A DNA stretch of 33,428 nt, from the NCBI GenBank assembly GCA_021831595.1, contig JAKBMK010000032.1:1-33428 (forward strand), given 5' to 3'. The translations under genes were made by a program, and so were the position numbers. Numbering within the stretch: position 1 is the first letter of the stretch; the number at the start of each line of letters is the position of its first letter. The DNA is from a bacterium. GTDB lineage: Bacteria; Patescibacteriota; Minisyncoccia; Phycocordibacterales; UBA9973. The notes beneath the pieces were generated by a model that saw only the letters and a program-made list of their open reading frames with translations, was not told the DNA's origin and did not search any database. Shown piece by piece: positions 1 to 7,277 of this stretch.

Positions 1-463
1 TCTTGATAGATTAAAGATTTCTATGCCGGTAATGAAGACCATTTATATAAAACTTTACCTTTCTAGAATCGCTGACAACATGGATACGATGCTGTCTTCA
101 GGTATCACGATTGTTCGAGCGATAGAGCTTACTTCTGTGGTTGTAGGTAACAGAATTTTCGAAGACTTATTAAAAGATGCTTCTGAGAAAATAAAGAGTG
201 GTAGTTCCTTGTCGGAATCTTTTGCTGTACATCCAGAGATTCCACCTATTATGGCTGGAATGATTCATGTGGGGGAGGAGACTGGTTCACTCGGTAGTAT
301 ACTTAAAACATTAGGAAAGTTTTATTCTCGTGAAGTAAATGAAGCTGTAGATACTATGGTCTCTCTCATTGAACCTCTTATGATAGTGGCGCTTGGATTA
401 GGGGTAGGACTTCTATTAACTTCTGTTTTGATGCCTATATACAATGTAGCAGGAGGAATGTAA
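1..463 (+). CDS. pilC: Type IV pilus inner-membrane platform protein PilC, C-terminal part
   Basis: The gene enters from the left edge; the frame is open from base 2, so the ATG at 23 is probably internal. The visible residues are the second GspF/PilC domain: a helical cytoplasmic part with the motifs LSSGITIVRAIE and GEETGSLGSIL, followed by a long hydrophobic segment (MIVALGLGVGLLLTSVLMPIY) near the C-terminus. PilC/GspF is the polytopic inner-membrane protein that couples the assembly ATPase to pilin extraction. The neighbouring pilin and prepilin peptidase genes support the pilus role. The ATPase genes are presumably upstream, outside the window. Confidence 0.9.
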   Translation, partial: LDRLKISMPVMKTIYIKLYLSRIADNMDTMLSSGITIVRAIELTSVVVGNRIFEDLLKDASEKIKSGSSLSESFAVHPEIPPIMAGMIHVGEETGSLGSILKTLGKFYSREVNEAVDTMVSLIEPLMIVALGLGVGLLLTSVLMPIYNVAGGM

Positions 464-473
464 AGATTATTAC

Positions 474-482
474 TTATCCACA
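474..482 (+). other. Solitary DnaA-box-like nonamer
   Basis: A perfect match to the consensus DnaA box TTATCCACA lies in the pilC-pilin gap. Only one copy was seen and no AT-rich unwinding region or dnaA/dnaN gene is nearby, so it is not an origin. It may be a DnaA-responsive regulatory site or chance. Confidence 0.3.
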
Positions 483-493
483 CCTCATATATA

Positions 494-524
494 TTGTACT
501 TTTAGTAAGCTTGTATGATATAAT
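494..524 (+). promoter_or_regulatory. Predicted promoter of the first pilin gene
   Basis: TTGTAC (494-499) and an extended -10, TGA-TATAAT (516-524), are separated by 19 bp. The predicted start is near 531, giving a leader of about 100 nt to the pilin ATG, long for this window. Confidence 0.55.
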
Positions 525-589
525 ATAGTTATTAAAAAGTAAGGTCGCGTCTTTCTAACAGAAGACAAATTATTATAAGTTTAATTAAT

Positions 590-627
590 ATTTTCCGCTA
601 AAGCGGATCCGCATAAATGCGGAAAAT
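590..627 (+). repeat. Double hairpin in the pilin leader
   Basis: ATTTTCCGC (590-598) is complementary to GCGGAAAAT (619-627). The same bases can form two small tandem hairpins, CCGC-TAAA-GCGG (595-606) and CCGC-ATAAAT-GCGG (609-622). The structure ends 5 nt before the pilin ATG and lacks a T-tract, so it is more likely a translation or stability element than a terminator. Confidence 0.55.
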
Positions 628-632
628 AAATT

Positions 633-1103
633 ATGAATAAAAATAAAGGTTTTACACTCATTGAACTTTTGGTTGTTATTGCAATCATCGGTATTTTGGC
701 ATCAGTTGTTTTGGCATCTCTAAATAGTGCTCGTTCAAAAGGTCAAGACGCAGCTATCAAGTCAGACCTAGCTGGAATCAGAGCTTCAACAGAAGTTTTA
801 TATGATTCATTTGGTTATAAATACAAGACTGATACTACTACTGCAATAACTGCATGTCCAACTACACCTACGACTCCTGCAACAAACGTTTTCCAAGACT
901 CAAGTATAGTTACAGCTCTAAATCATGCTGTGACTGCAAATGGTGGTACAGCTGCTGTTTGTGGTATTACTGCTGATGCTAGTGCTTATGCTGCAGCTGC
1001 AAAGTTAAGAAGTGGAACAGCTGATTGGTGGTGTATTGATAGCTTGGGTAATGCAAAAGCATTAACCGCAGCTCCAGCCGCTGGTATAACAGTTTGTCCA
1101 TAA
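633..1103 (+). CDS. Type IV major-type prepilin
   Basis: A 156-aa class III signal prepilin: short basic leader MNKNKG, cleavage before F, the conserved Glu at mature position 5 (FTLIE) and a hydrophobic assembly helix to about residue 30. The rest is a small Ala/Thr-rich globular head with four cysteines and a C-terminal WWCIDSLGNAK motif that recurs as FWCIDSKG in the next gene. It is expected to be processed by PilD and assembled through PilC. The gene has its own promoter and a strong terminator after it, consistent with high expression of a major subunit. The start is fixed by the leader peptide; no Shine-Dalgarno is visible. Confidence 0.9.
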   Translation: MNKNKGFTLIELLVVIAIIGILASVVLASLNSARSKGQDAAIKSDLAGIRASTEVLYDSFGYKYKTDTTTAITACPTTPTTPATNVFQDSSIVTALNHAVTANGGTAAVCGITADASAYAAAAKLRSGTADWWCIDSLGNAKALTAAPAAGITVCP

Positions 1104-1119
1104 TCAAATAATTGATTTT

Positions 1120-1157
1120 ACAAACAAAAAACCACATTATTGTGGTTTTTTGTTTGT
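1120..1157 (+). terminator. Rho-independent terminator after first pilin
   Basis: CCACA-TTAT-TGTGG core extended by an A-tract/T-tract pairing (ACAAACAAAAAA with TTTTTTGTTTGT). It follows the pilin stop by 16 bp and isolates the pilin transcript. Confidence 0.9.
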
Positions 1158-1165
1158 TTATATAG

Positions 1166-1171
1166 TATAAT
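1166..1171 (+). promoter_or_regulatory. Predicted -10 of the second pilin gene
   Basis: TATAAT in the context ATAGTATAATATAG, directly after the terminator and 40 bp before the second pilin ATG. No convincing -35 is seen. Confidence 0.5.
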
Positions 1172-1211
1172 ATAGTAGTCGAGTTATATTTATTATTTGT
1201 TGTTTTTAATT

Positions 1212-1724
1212 ATGAATAAAAATAAAGGTTTTACACTCATTGAACTTCTGGTTGTTATATCTATAATTGGAATATTGGCTGTTATTGTTTTATCAAGTCT
1301 ATCTTCTGCCGGAGAAAAAGGAGCCAATGCTGGGATCAAGTCCAATGGTACTTCTATAAAGACTCAAGCCGGTGTTTATTGGGTTGGGCAAAATCAGAGT
1401 TATAAAGGTTTTTGTACTTCAGGGACTGATTCAATCAATGATAAATCTCTTCTTCAAGCTCAGGACACAGCTAAAACAACAGGAGGTATTTTGAGAGATG
1501 GAACCATGGCTCAATCAGGAACCGCTGCCTCGGGGAATGCTACTTTGTATTGTAATGCAGACACTCGTTTTTATGTCGTCTCTCTTCCACTGAGAGCTGT
1601 TGAGAAAATAAATGGTGTTGATTCAAATTTCTGGTGCATAGATTCTAAAGGATTTGTGGGAGGTATAAAGAATCCTATTATGGCTGGAGGTACAAGCTGT
1701 GCGGATCAGATCGTTACCCCTTAG
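1212..1724 (+). CDS. Type IV prepilin, second copy
   Basis: A 170-aa prepilin with leader MNKNKG and N-terminus FTLIELLVVISIIGIL. The first 14 residues match the preceding pilin exactly, and the nucleotide sequence is also identical there. The head domain diverges but keeps the FWCIDSKG motif and cysteines near the C-terminus. An ATG 15 bp upstream (1197) would add MLFLI in front of the canonical leader and was rejected. The gene has its own -10 and is followed by a terminator. It is either an alternative major pilin or an abundant minor pilin; sequence alone does not decide. Confidence 0.88.
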   Translation: MNKNKGFTLIELLVVISIIGILAVIVLSSLSSAGEKGANAGIKSNGTSIKTQAGVYWVGQNQSYKGFCTSGTDSINDKSLLQAQDTAKTTGGILRDGTMAQSGTAASGNATLYCNADTRFYVVSLPLRAVEKINGVDSNFWCIDSKGFVGGIKNPIMAGGTSCADQIVTP

Positions 1725-1742
1725 TTTTCTAAGTATTATTTG

Positions 1743-1778
1743 AACAAAAAAATCATCCAAAAAGATGATTTTTTTGTT
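1743..1778 (+). terminator. Rho-independent terminator after second pilin
   Basis: AATCATC-CAAAAA-GATGATT stem flanked by complementary A- and T-tracts (1743-1778). It sits between the pilin stop and the -10 of pilD, so the ATG at 1740 cannot be the pilD start. Confidence 0.9.
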
Positions 1779-1787
1779 TATAATTGT

Positions 1788-1793
1788 TATACT
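1788..1793 (+). promoter_or_regulatory. Predicted -10 of pilD, leaderless spacing
   Basis: TATACT ends 6 nt before the pilD ATG at 1800, so transcription would begin at or next to the start codon. Confidence 0.55.
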
Positions 1794-1799
1794 GTATGT

Positions 1800-2618
1800 A
1801 TGAATTTACTTATATTTGTCTTTATTTTTTTACTCGGAACTATTATTGGAAGCTTTCTTAATGTAGTTATTTATAGATTTAATACTGGCAAGACTATGGT
1901 CAACAGTCGATCTATTTGTATGACTTGCAATCGTACATTACGTTGGTTCGAACTCATCCCCGTTCTGTCTTTTGTTATGCAAAGTGGTAAATGTCGTAGA
2001 TGCAAAGAGGTTATCTCGTATCAATATCCTATCGTTGAATTTTTGGGAGGTCTCGTGTTTGTCTTGGTCGCATATCACTTTGCTCCTATGCTTATATATT
2101 CGACATCTCTATATATATTCCTTGTAACTTTTTTTGTTTTTATTTTTTCTATTTTAATTGTTATTTCAGTTTATGATTTACGCCATAAAATAATCCCCGA
2201 TAAGCTTGTATACCTTTTCTCTATTGTTTCTTTTATTTCAATTTTCATAAATCATACACAGTTTGGTCCATTATTCATTCTTCCTACTTTTTATAGTGTT
2301 ATCGCAGGGCCCTTACTTGCTTTACCGTTTGCACTATTATGGCTTGTGTCGCGTGGTAAATGGATGGGGTTAGGGGATGCCAAGCTCATGCTAGGTATTG
2401 GCTGGTTGCTTGGTTTATATTTTGGACTTTCCGCTATTGTTTTAGCTTTTTGGATTGGATCTATCATTGGTTTAGGTGTTATGTTCTTCTCTAGACATAA
2501 AATAAATATGAAAACAGAAATTCCTTTTGCTCCATTTTTAATAATAGGAATGTTTATCGCTTTCTTGTTCAACTTAGATATTATAGGTTTATCAAATTTT
2601 TTTAATTTATTTATTTAA
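1800..2618 (+). CDS. pilD: Prepilin peptidase / N-methyltransferase
   Basis: A 272-aa polytopic aspartyl protease of the PilD/GspO (A24) family. It cleaves class III leaders of the pilins and methylates the new N-terminus. Visible signatures: N-terminal membrane segment followed by GSFLNVVIYR; two CxxC pairs (CMTC and CRRC) of the zinc-binding methyltransferase loop around the RWFELIPVLSF motif; and the catalytic aspartates in VYDLRHKIIPD and GLGDAKLMLG. About eight hydrophobic segments follow. I chose ATG 1800 over 1740 because the upstream ATG lies in a terminator and 1800 has a -10 six nt upstream. The stop overlaps the next start by one base, suggesting translational coupling. Confidence 0.92.
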   Translation: MNLLIFVFIFLLGTIIGSFLNVVIYRFNTGKTMVNSRSICMTCNRTLRWFELIPVLSFVMQSGKCRRCKEVISYQYPIVEFLGGLVFVLVAYHFAPMLIYSTSLYIFLVTFFVFIFSILIVISVYDLRHKIIPDKLVYLFSIVSFISIFINHTQFGPLFILPTFYSVIAGPLLALPFALLWLVSRGKWMGLGDAKLMLGIGWLLGLYFGLSAIVLAFWIGSIIGLGVMFFSRHKINMKTEIPFAPFLIIGMFIAFLFNLDIIGLSNFFNLFI

Positions 2619-3277
2619 TGTTTAAATTAAGGGATAAAATCAAATACAGCAAAGGGCTTACCCTCATAGAACTTATGGTTGTTATTTCTATCTTTTTAGT
2701 TATCACAACTATTGTTATTTTTAATTATGAAGGTTTTTCTTCTACTGTTTCATTACAGAATTTGACTGACGATATCGCTCTTTCTATTCGTAAAGCCCAG
2801 AGTTTTGCTATTGGAGCTCGTGGCGTGACAGGGAATTTCAGTAATAGTTATGGTGTGCATTTTTCAAATACAGGAACTGCACCCAAGGACAATTTAGAAT
2901 CTTCTTCCAAATCATTTCTTATGTTTTCAACTAAATCTTCTAGTGAAGGATATGTAGCGGCCAGTAGTGGATCTTGCAGTGATGGCACAAATAGTTGCAT
3001 AGAAGCTTTTGGTATTGTGACTCAAGATATTATAAAAGATATAAAACTAAACGATGGGGATCTTTCTTTTTCTCCAGGTGCTTATTTGGATATTATTTTT
3101 ACTCGACCAAATCCCAGAGCTACTTTCTGCTATAGAGTAAGTTCAGTTTCCAGCACTTGTGATGCTGTTTCCAGTTCAATTTCTCGAGCAACTATTGTTG
3201 TCTCAAATGGTAACCCAGACAATGAAAAGATTAAAAATATTTCAATTCAAAATACCGGCCAAATAAGTATTCAATAA
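2618..3277 (+). CDS. Minor pseudopilin, GspH/FimT-like
   Basis: A 219-aa prepilin with an 13-residue leader ending KG, cleavage before LTLIELMVVISIFLVI with Glu at position 5, and a beta-rich head. The phrase DDIALSIRKAQSFAIGARGV resembles the alpha-helical start of GspH/FimT heads, so it is placed in that minor-pilin class (inference). Its ATG overlaps the pilD stop and it starts a tightly packed run of four minor pilin genes, expected to build the pilus tip or priming complex. Confidence 0.82.
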   Translation: MFKLRDKIKYSKGLTLIELMVVISIFLVITTIVIFNYEGFSSTVSLQNLTDDIALSIRKAQSFAIGARGVTGNFSNSYGVHFSNTGTAPKDNLESSSKSFLMFSTKSSSEGYVAASSGSCSDGTNSCIEAFGIVTQDIIKDIKLNDGDLSFSPGAYLDIIFTRPNPRATFCYRVSSVSSTCDAVSSSISRATIVVSNGNPDNEKIKNISIQNTGQISIQ

Positions 3278-3281
3278 AAAG

Positions 3282-3893
3282 ATGAAATTCAATAAGTTAC
3301 AAAAAAATAAAGGTTTTACTTTAATTGAGCTCATGATTGCGACAACCCTCTTCACTATTATTATGCTTATGGGGGTCGGCTCTCTGGTTGTGTCGTCAAA
3401 TTCCGCTAAGAGTTCTCAGAAGCTCCGTATTGCAGTAGATAACGTTAATTTTGCTATGGAGAGTATGACTCGCGAACTTCGCATGGGAACAATTTATACA
3501 TGCCCAGCTATTGATTTTGATGGATTCTCAACTGTTCAATTATCAAACTTACTGGCGGCTAGGGATTGTGCTGATGGTGGTAATTTAATAGCTTTTATGC
3601 CCCAACAAGTAGGAGTAAATCCTCCAATAAGGGTTGCTTATAAATTAAACGGAAGAACTGACGGTACGAAAACTTTACAAAGATGCGAAGCAGACGTCAC
3701 TCCATGTTCTGATATTGTTTCAAAGGACGTAGATGTAAAAACACTAAAGTTTTATGTGGTAGGGGCTGACTCTAGTACTACTAATGTTCAACCAAGTGTT
3801 AGAATTTTAATGACTGGATCTGTAAATATAAAGGGTAATACAACTGATTTTTCTCTTGAGACAATAGCTTCACAACGTTCAGCCGAATATTAA
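3282..3893 (+). CDS. Minor pseudopilin, PilW/GspJ-like
   Basis: A 203-aa prepilin: leader MKFNKLQKNKG, then FTLIELMIATTLFTIIMLMGVGSL with Glu5. The stretch following the helix (VDNVNFAMESMTRELRMG) is the pattern usually seen in PilW/GspJ-class minor pilins. It contains several cysteines (TCPAI, RDCADG, RCEAD, PCSDI) that could form disulfides outside the cell. It starts 4 nt after the previous stop. Confidence 0.82.
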   Translation: MKFNKLQKNKGFTLIELMIATTLFTIIMLMGVGSLVVSSNSAKSSQKLRIAVDNVNFAMESMTRELRMGTIYTCPAIDFDGFSTVQLSNLLAARDCADGGNLIAFMPQQVGVNPPIRVAYKLNGRTDGTKTLQRCEADVTPCSDIVSKDVDVKTLKFYVVGADSSTTNVQPSVRILMTGSVNIKGNTTDFSLETIASQRSAEY

Positions 3894-3894
3894 T

Positions 3895-4485
3895 ATGAAT
3901 AAGTATAATAAAAAAATGAATAGAGGGTTTACTATAATAGAAGCACTTGTTGCCATATTTATTTTGACTATTTCTGTTATTTCCATGCTTAGTGTTACAG
4001 CTTCTTCAGCCACTTCTGCTAGATATGCCAATAATGAAATTACAGCTAAGTATTTAACAGAAGAAGCTGTTGACTACATAAGGAATAGCCGAGATACTAT
4101 TGCCTTCCAACACAAAGATGATAATGGTTATGGATGGAATGGTTTTATAAATAAATATGAACAGAGTGGAACGGATTGTTTCTCGGATAATGGTTGTGAT
4201 ATAAACATGGAGAAATTTGCTCCAAGTTCACCTTTCTCAAATGCTGATCTTATTTCTTGCAGTAGCAGTGGATGTGACAAGCTCTATTTTGATAAAAAGG
4301 CTCTATCTGTATTTTTTTATAGTCACAATAGTATCTATGGAGTAAAAAGTATTTTTTCAAGAACAATCAAAATGAAAAAAATTAATAACGATCAGATAAA
4401 AGTCACAGTTAGAGTTGATTGGGCCAATGGCTCGCTTGCTAGAACACAATCCATAGTCGTTTACCTACTAAATTGGCAAAAATAG
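3895..4485 (+). CDS. Minor pseudopilin, PilV/GspI-like
   Basis: A 196-aa prepilin with leader MNKYNKKMNRG and N-terminus FTIIEALVAIFILTISVISML (Glu5 present). FTIIEALVA is the usual start of PilV/GspI-class minor pilins. The head has paired cysteines (TDCFSDNGCD, SCSSSGCDK). One base separates it from the upstream stop. The role in a minor-pilin tip complex is inferred from the gene order. Confidence 0.82.
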   Translation: MNKYNKKMNRGFTIIEALVAIFILTISVISMLSVTASSATSARYANNEITAKYLTEEAVDYIRNSRDTIAFQHKDDNGYGWNGFINKYEQSGTDCFSDNGCDINMEKFAPSSPFSNADLISCSSSGCDKLYFDKKALSVFFYSHNSIYGVKSIFSRTIKMKKINNDQIKVTVRVDWANGSLARTQSIVVYLLNWQK

Positions 4486-4489
4486 AATT

Positions 4490-4951
4490 ATGAATATTTA
4501 TACAAAAATTAGAAAAGATAAAGGATACGCGATACTTTTTACAGTGGTTGTTGTTAGTATTATTTCTATGATTACCATTGGTCTTTCTAATGCGGCCTAT
4601 AAACAGCTAATATTGTCTTCTGTAGCTCGTGATTCTACGACAGCCTTTTATCAAGCCGATATCGCTTCAGAATGTGCTTTATTCTTTGATAATGAACAAG
4701 ATGCTTCAACGAGACCAGATACAGTATCCTTTAACTGTGCAGAAACAAATCTAGTCTTTAATAAAATAGCTGATGGTTCATACACAATAACCCCTCCAAA
4801 TCAAAATTCAAAAGATAAATGTTTCCGTATTAATATAAACAAGACAATTACGGAATCTTTAACCTCTACAGAAGTTGAAGCCATGGGATATAATATTTGT
4901 GATAAAAGTAGTGTCAGAACTGTCGAGCGTTCCCTAAAGGTTACTTATTAA
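4490..4951 (+). CDS. Minor pseudopilin, PilX/GspK-like
   Basis: A 153-aa protein with leader MNIYTKIRKDKG and a hydrophobic helix beginning YAILFTVVVVSIISMITIG. The conserved Glu5 is missing (Phe in its place), typical of GspK/PilX-type tip subunits, which cap the complex. The QADIASECALFF phrase matches the segment after the helix in PilX-like proteins. It is the last of the pilus run; ligA follows after 11 bp. Confidence 0.78.
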   Translation: MNIYTKIRKDKGYAILFTVVVVSIISMITIGLSNAAYKQLILSSVARDSTTAFYQADIASECALFFDNEQDASTRPDTVSFNCAETNLVFNKIADGSYTITPPNQNSKDKCFRININKTITESLTSTEVEAMGYNICDKSSVRTVERSLKVTY

Positions 4952-4962
4952 AATAATAAATT

Positions 4963-6960
4963 ATGGCAGATATAAGTATAAAAAACCGAATAGAAAAACT
5001 TCGGGAGGAGATTGAGAGACTTCGCAATGAATATCATATAAAGAATAATCCGAAAGTCACAGATGATGTCTATGAATCTCTTACTCGTGAGTTGCATGAT
5101 TTAGAGAAGAAATATCCCCAATATAGAGATCCTAATAGTTCTATAAATAGGGTAGCAGGTGCGCCACTACCAGAATTTAAAAAGATGAAACATGACATCA
5201 GAATGTTATCTCTCAATGATGTTTTTGGAGAAGACGAAATTGTTGATTGGGAAACTCGCTGTTTAAAGATGTTAGGAAATCGGACATCCTTAAATTATTT
5301 TTGCGAGGTGAAACTCGACGGACTTTCTGCTTCGCTGCATTATAAAGATGGGAAGTTTATTAAAGGAGCCACCAGAGGTGACGGGTTTGTTGGGGAGGAT
5401 ATTACAGAAAATTTGAGAATGATTGAATCTATCCCTCTTTTTTTGAAGGGGAATATAAAAGGAGAAATAGAAGTTCGAGGAGAAGTAGTTATGACTAAGA
5501 AGTCTTGGGAATCTTTAAATAAAAAACAAGAAAAATTCGGTAGGCCAACTTTTGCCAATACTCGTAACGCTGCGGCTGGAAGCTTACGTCAGCTTGACCC
5601 AAAAATTGTTAAGGAGAGAGGCTTAGACTTTTTTGCTTGGGACATAGCTTCTTATCCTACAAATATAAAAAATCATTCAGATAAGCATAAAATTCTGAAA
5701 GAAATTGGTTTTCAAGTAGCTCCTTATGAAAGGGAAGCTAATAATTTAAAAGAAGTTTTTTCTTTTATTAAAGAGGTTGGGGTTATTAGGCCCAAATTAC
5801 CTTATGGTACAGATGGTATGGTGATCTCTGTAGATAATATTGAAATACAAGACTCTCTTGGTATTGTTGGTAAAGCTCCAAGATATATGGTTGCTTATAA
5901 ATATGAGGCCGAAAGAGCAACAACCGTAGTAACAAGTATTACAGTAAATGTTGGACGTACTGGAGTTATGACTCCGCTTGCACACTTTAATCCGACTTTA
6001 GTAGCCGGTTCCACTATTTCAAAAGCTACACTTCATAATATGGATCAGATAGAGAGGCTTGATATAAAAGTGGGGGACACTGTAGTTATTCAAAAAGCTG
6101 GAGATGTTATTCCAGAAGTTGTCGAGGTTCTTACCAATATGCGCACGGGTAAAGAGAAGAAATTTAAGATGCCAGAACACTGTCCTGTATGTAATTTTAA
6201 AATTGAACGCAAGATGGGTGAACAAGAAAGTTCTGTTGCTTATTATTGTACGAATAAAAATTGTCCTGCAAGAAGCAGACGCGGAATGCAACATTTTGTA
6301 AACGTGTATGAAATTTATGAAATTGGTCCAAAGATTTTAGATAGATTAAAAGATGAAGGTCTTATTAGTGACGCAGCTGATTTGTTCACTCTTGAAGCAG
6401 CTGACCTATCAGGTCTCGAACGCTTTGGAGAAAAGTCTGCTATGAATATCATTAATTCTATTCATAGTCACAGAAAAGTCCTTCTTTGGAGATTTATATA
6501 TGCTCTTGGAATAATACACATTGGAGAACAAACTGCCCAGGATATAGCAAATCATTTTGGTAGTTATATAAAAATATCAAAAGCTAGTATAGATGATATA
6601 AATAGTATTCCTAATATTGGACCAGTTGTTAGCAAGAGTATTTACGAATATTTTAACCAGAAAGAAAATATAGCTTTTATAAATAAATTAATTAAAAATG
6701 GGGTTGTTATAGATGAGAGTAGGGTTGCTAAAAGCAATAAACTAAAAGACAAGACTTTTGTCTTAACCGGCACGCTAGAAACTCTCTCTAGAGATGAGGC
6801 GAAGAAGATGATAATAGGGGAAGGGGGGAGAGTTTCTTCTTCTGTTTCAAATAAGACAGATTATGTGCTTGCTGGAAGTGAGGCGGGTAGTAAATTGGGG
6901 GACGCACAAAAGCTAGGTGTCAAAATCATTACAGAAAAGGAATTTCTAAAAATGATATAA
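4963..6960 (+). CDS. ligA: NAD-dependent DNA ligase
   Basis: A 665-aa full-length bacterial LigA, which seals nicks using NAD+. Domains in order: Ia NAD-binding (about 1-65, with YHIKNNPKVTDDVYE), adenylation domain with the nucleophilic Lys117 in KLDG, OB-fold domain (about 310-395), four-cysteine zinc finger (Cys407, Cys410, Cys429, Cys434), helix-hairpin-helix domain, and a C-terminal BRCT domain (about 592-665, KTFVLTGTLETLSRDEA). All key residues are present. It follows the pilus genes by 11 bp with no terminator seen, so read-through from that operon is likely. Confidence 0.97.
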   Translation: MADISIKNRIEKLREEIERLRNEYHIKNNPKVTDDVYESLTRELHDLEKKYPQYRDPNSSINRVAGAPLPEFKKMKHDIRMLSLNDVFGEDEIVDWETRCLKMLGNRTSLNYFCEVKLDGLSASLHYKDGKFIKGATRGDGFVGEDITENLRMIESIPLFLKGNIKGEIEVRGEVVMTKKSWESLNKKQEKFGRPTFANTRNAAAGSLRQLDPKIVKERGLDFFAWDIASYPTNIKNHSDKHKILKEIGFQVAPYEREANNLKEVFSFIKEVGVIRPKLPYGTDGMVISVDNIEIQDSLGIVGKAPRYMVAYKYEAERATTVVTSITVNVGRTGVMTPLAHFNPTLVAGSTISKATLHNMDQIERLDIKVGDTVVIQKAGDVIPEVVEVLTNMRTGKEKKFKMPEHCPVCNFKIERKMGEQESSVAYYCTNKNCPARSRRGMQHFVNVYEIYEIGPKILDRLKDEGLISDAADLFTLEAADLSGLERFGEKSAMNIINSIHSHRKVLLWRFIYALGIIHIGEQTAQDIANHFGSYIKISKASIDDINSIPNIGPVVSKSIYEYFNQKENIAFINKLIKNGVVIDESRVAKSNKLKDKTFVLTGTLETLSRDEAKKMIIGEGGRVSSSVSNKTDYVLAGSEAGSKLGDAQKLGVKIITEKEFLKMI

Positions 6961-6966
6961 ATATGC

Positions 6967-6972
6967 TATTCT
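6967..6972 (+). promoter_or_regulatory. Possible -10 of gatC, leaderless spacing
   Basis: TATTCT ends 6 nt before the gatC ATG, the spacing seen at several other starts in this window. Confidence 0.4.
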
Positions 6973-6978
6973 CTAAAT

Positions 6979-7266
6979 ATGGAAATAGATGATATTAAAA
7001 AGCTAGCTCTTATGGCTCGCGTAGATATGGATGAAAAAGAAATGAAAGAGATCGGGGATTCCTTTGGTCCTATTCTTGATTATGTAGGACAAATAAAGGA
7101 GGTTGCCGACGTTTCAGATAGTTCTTATGAAGAAGTAGCTGACGAACCTATAAATATTCTAAGAGATGATGTCGTTACAAACAAAGGAGGGGAGTATACA
7201 GATAAAATTTTAAATCAGGCTCCAGCAAAAGAGAATGGATATTTAAAAGTAAAACAGATTTTATAG
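6979..7266 (+). CDS. gatC: Asp-tRNA(Asn)/Glu-tRNA(Gln) amidotransferase subunit C
   Basis: A 95-aa GatC: N-terminal helix (DIKKLALMARVDMDEKEM), FGPILDYVGQIKEVAD in the middle and the conserved acidic DEPINILRDDVV loop. GatC stabilises the GatA-GatB interaction in the heterotrimer that converts misacylated Glu-tRNA(Gln) and Asp-tRNA(Asn). It is followed 11 bp later by gatA. A tRNA-Gln gene, a substrate precursor, is also in the window. Confidence 0.93.
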   Translation: MEIDDIKKLALMARVDMDEKEMKEIGDSFGPILDYVGQIKEVADVSDSSYEEVADEPINILRDDVVTNKGGEYTDKILNQAPAKENGYLKVKQIL

Positions 7267-7277
7267 AAAATTCAAAA

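Noticed and set aside
1740-1799. Upstream ATG for pilD
   Set aside because: It lies inside an intrinsic terminator and upstream of the predicted -10; family members begin near MNLLIFVF.
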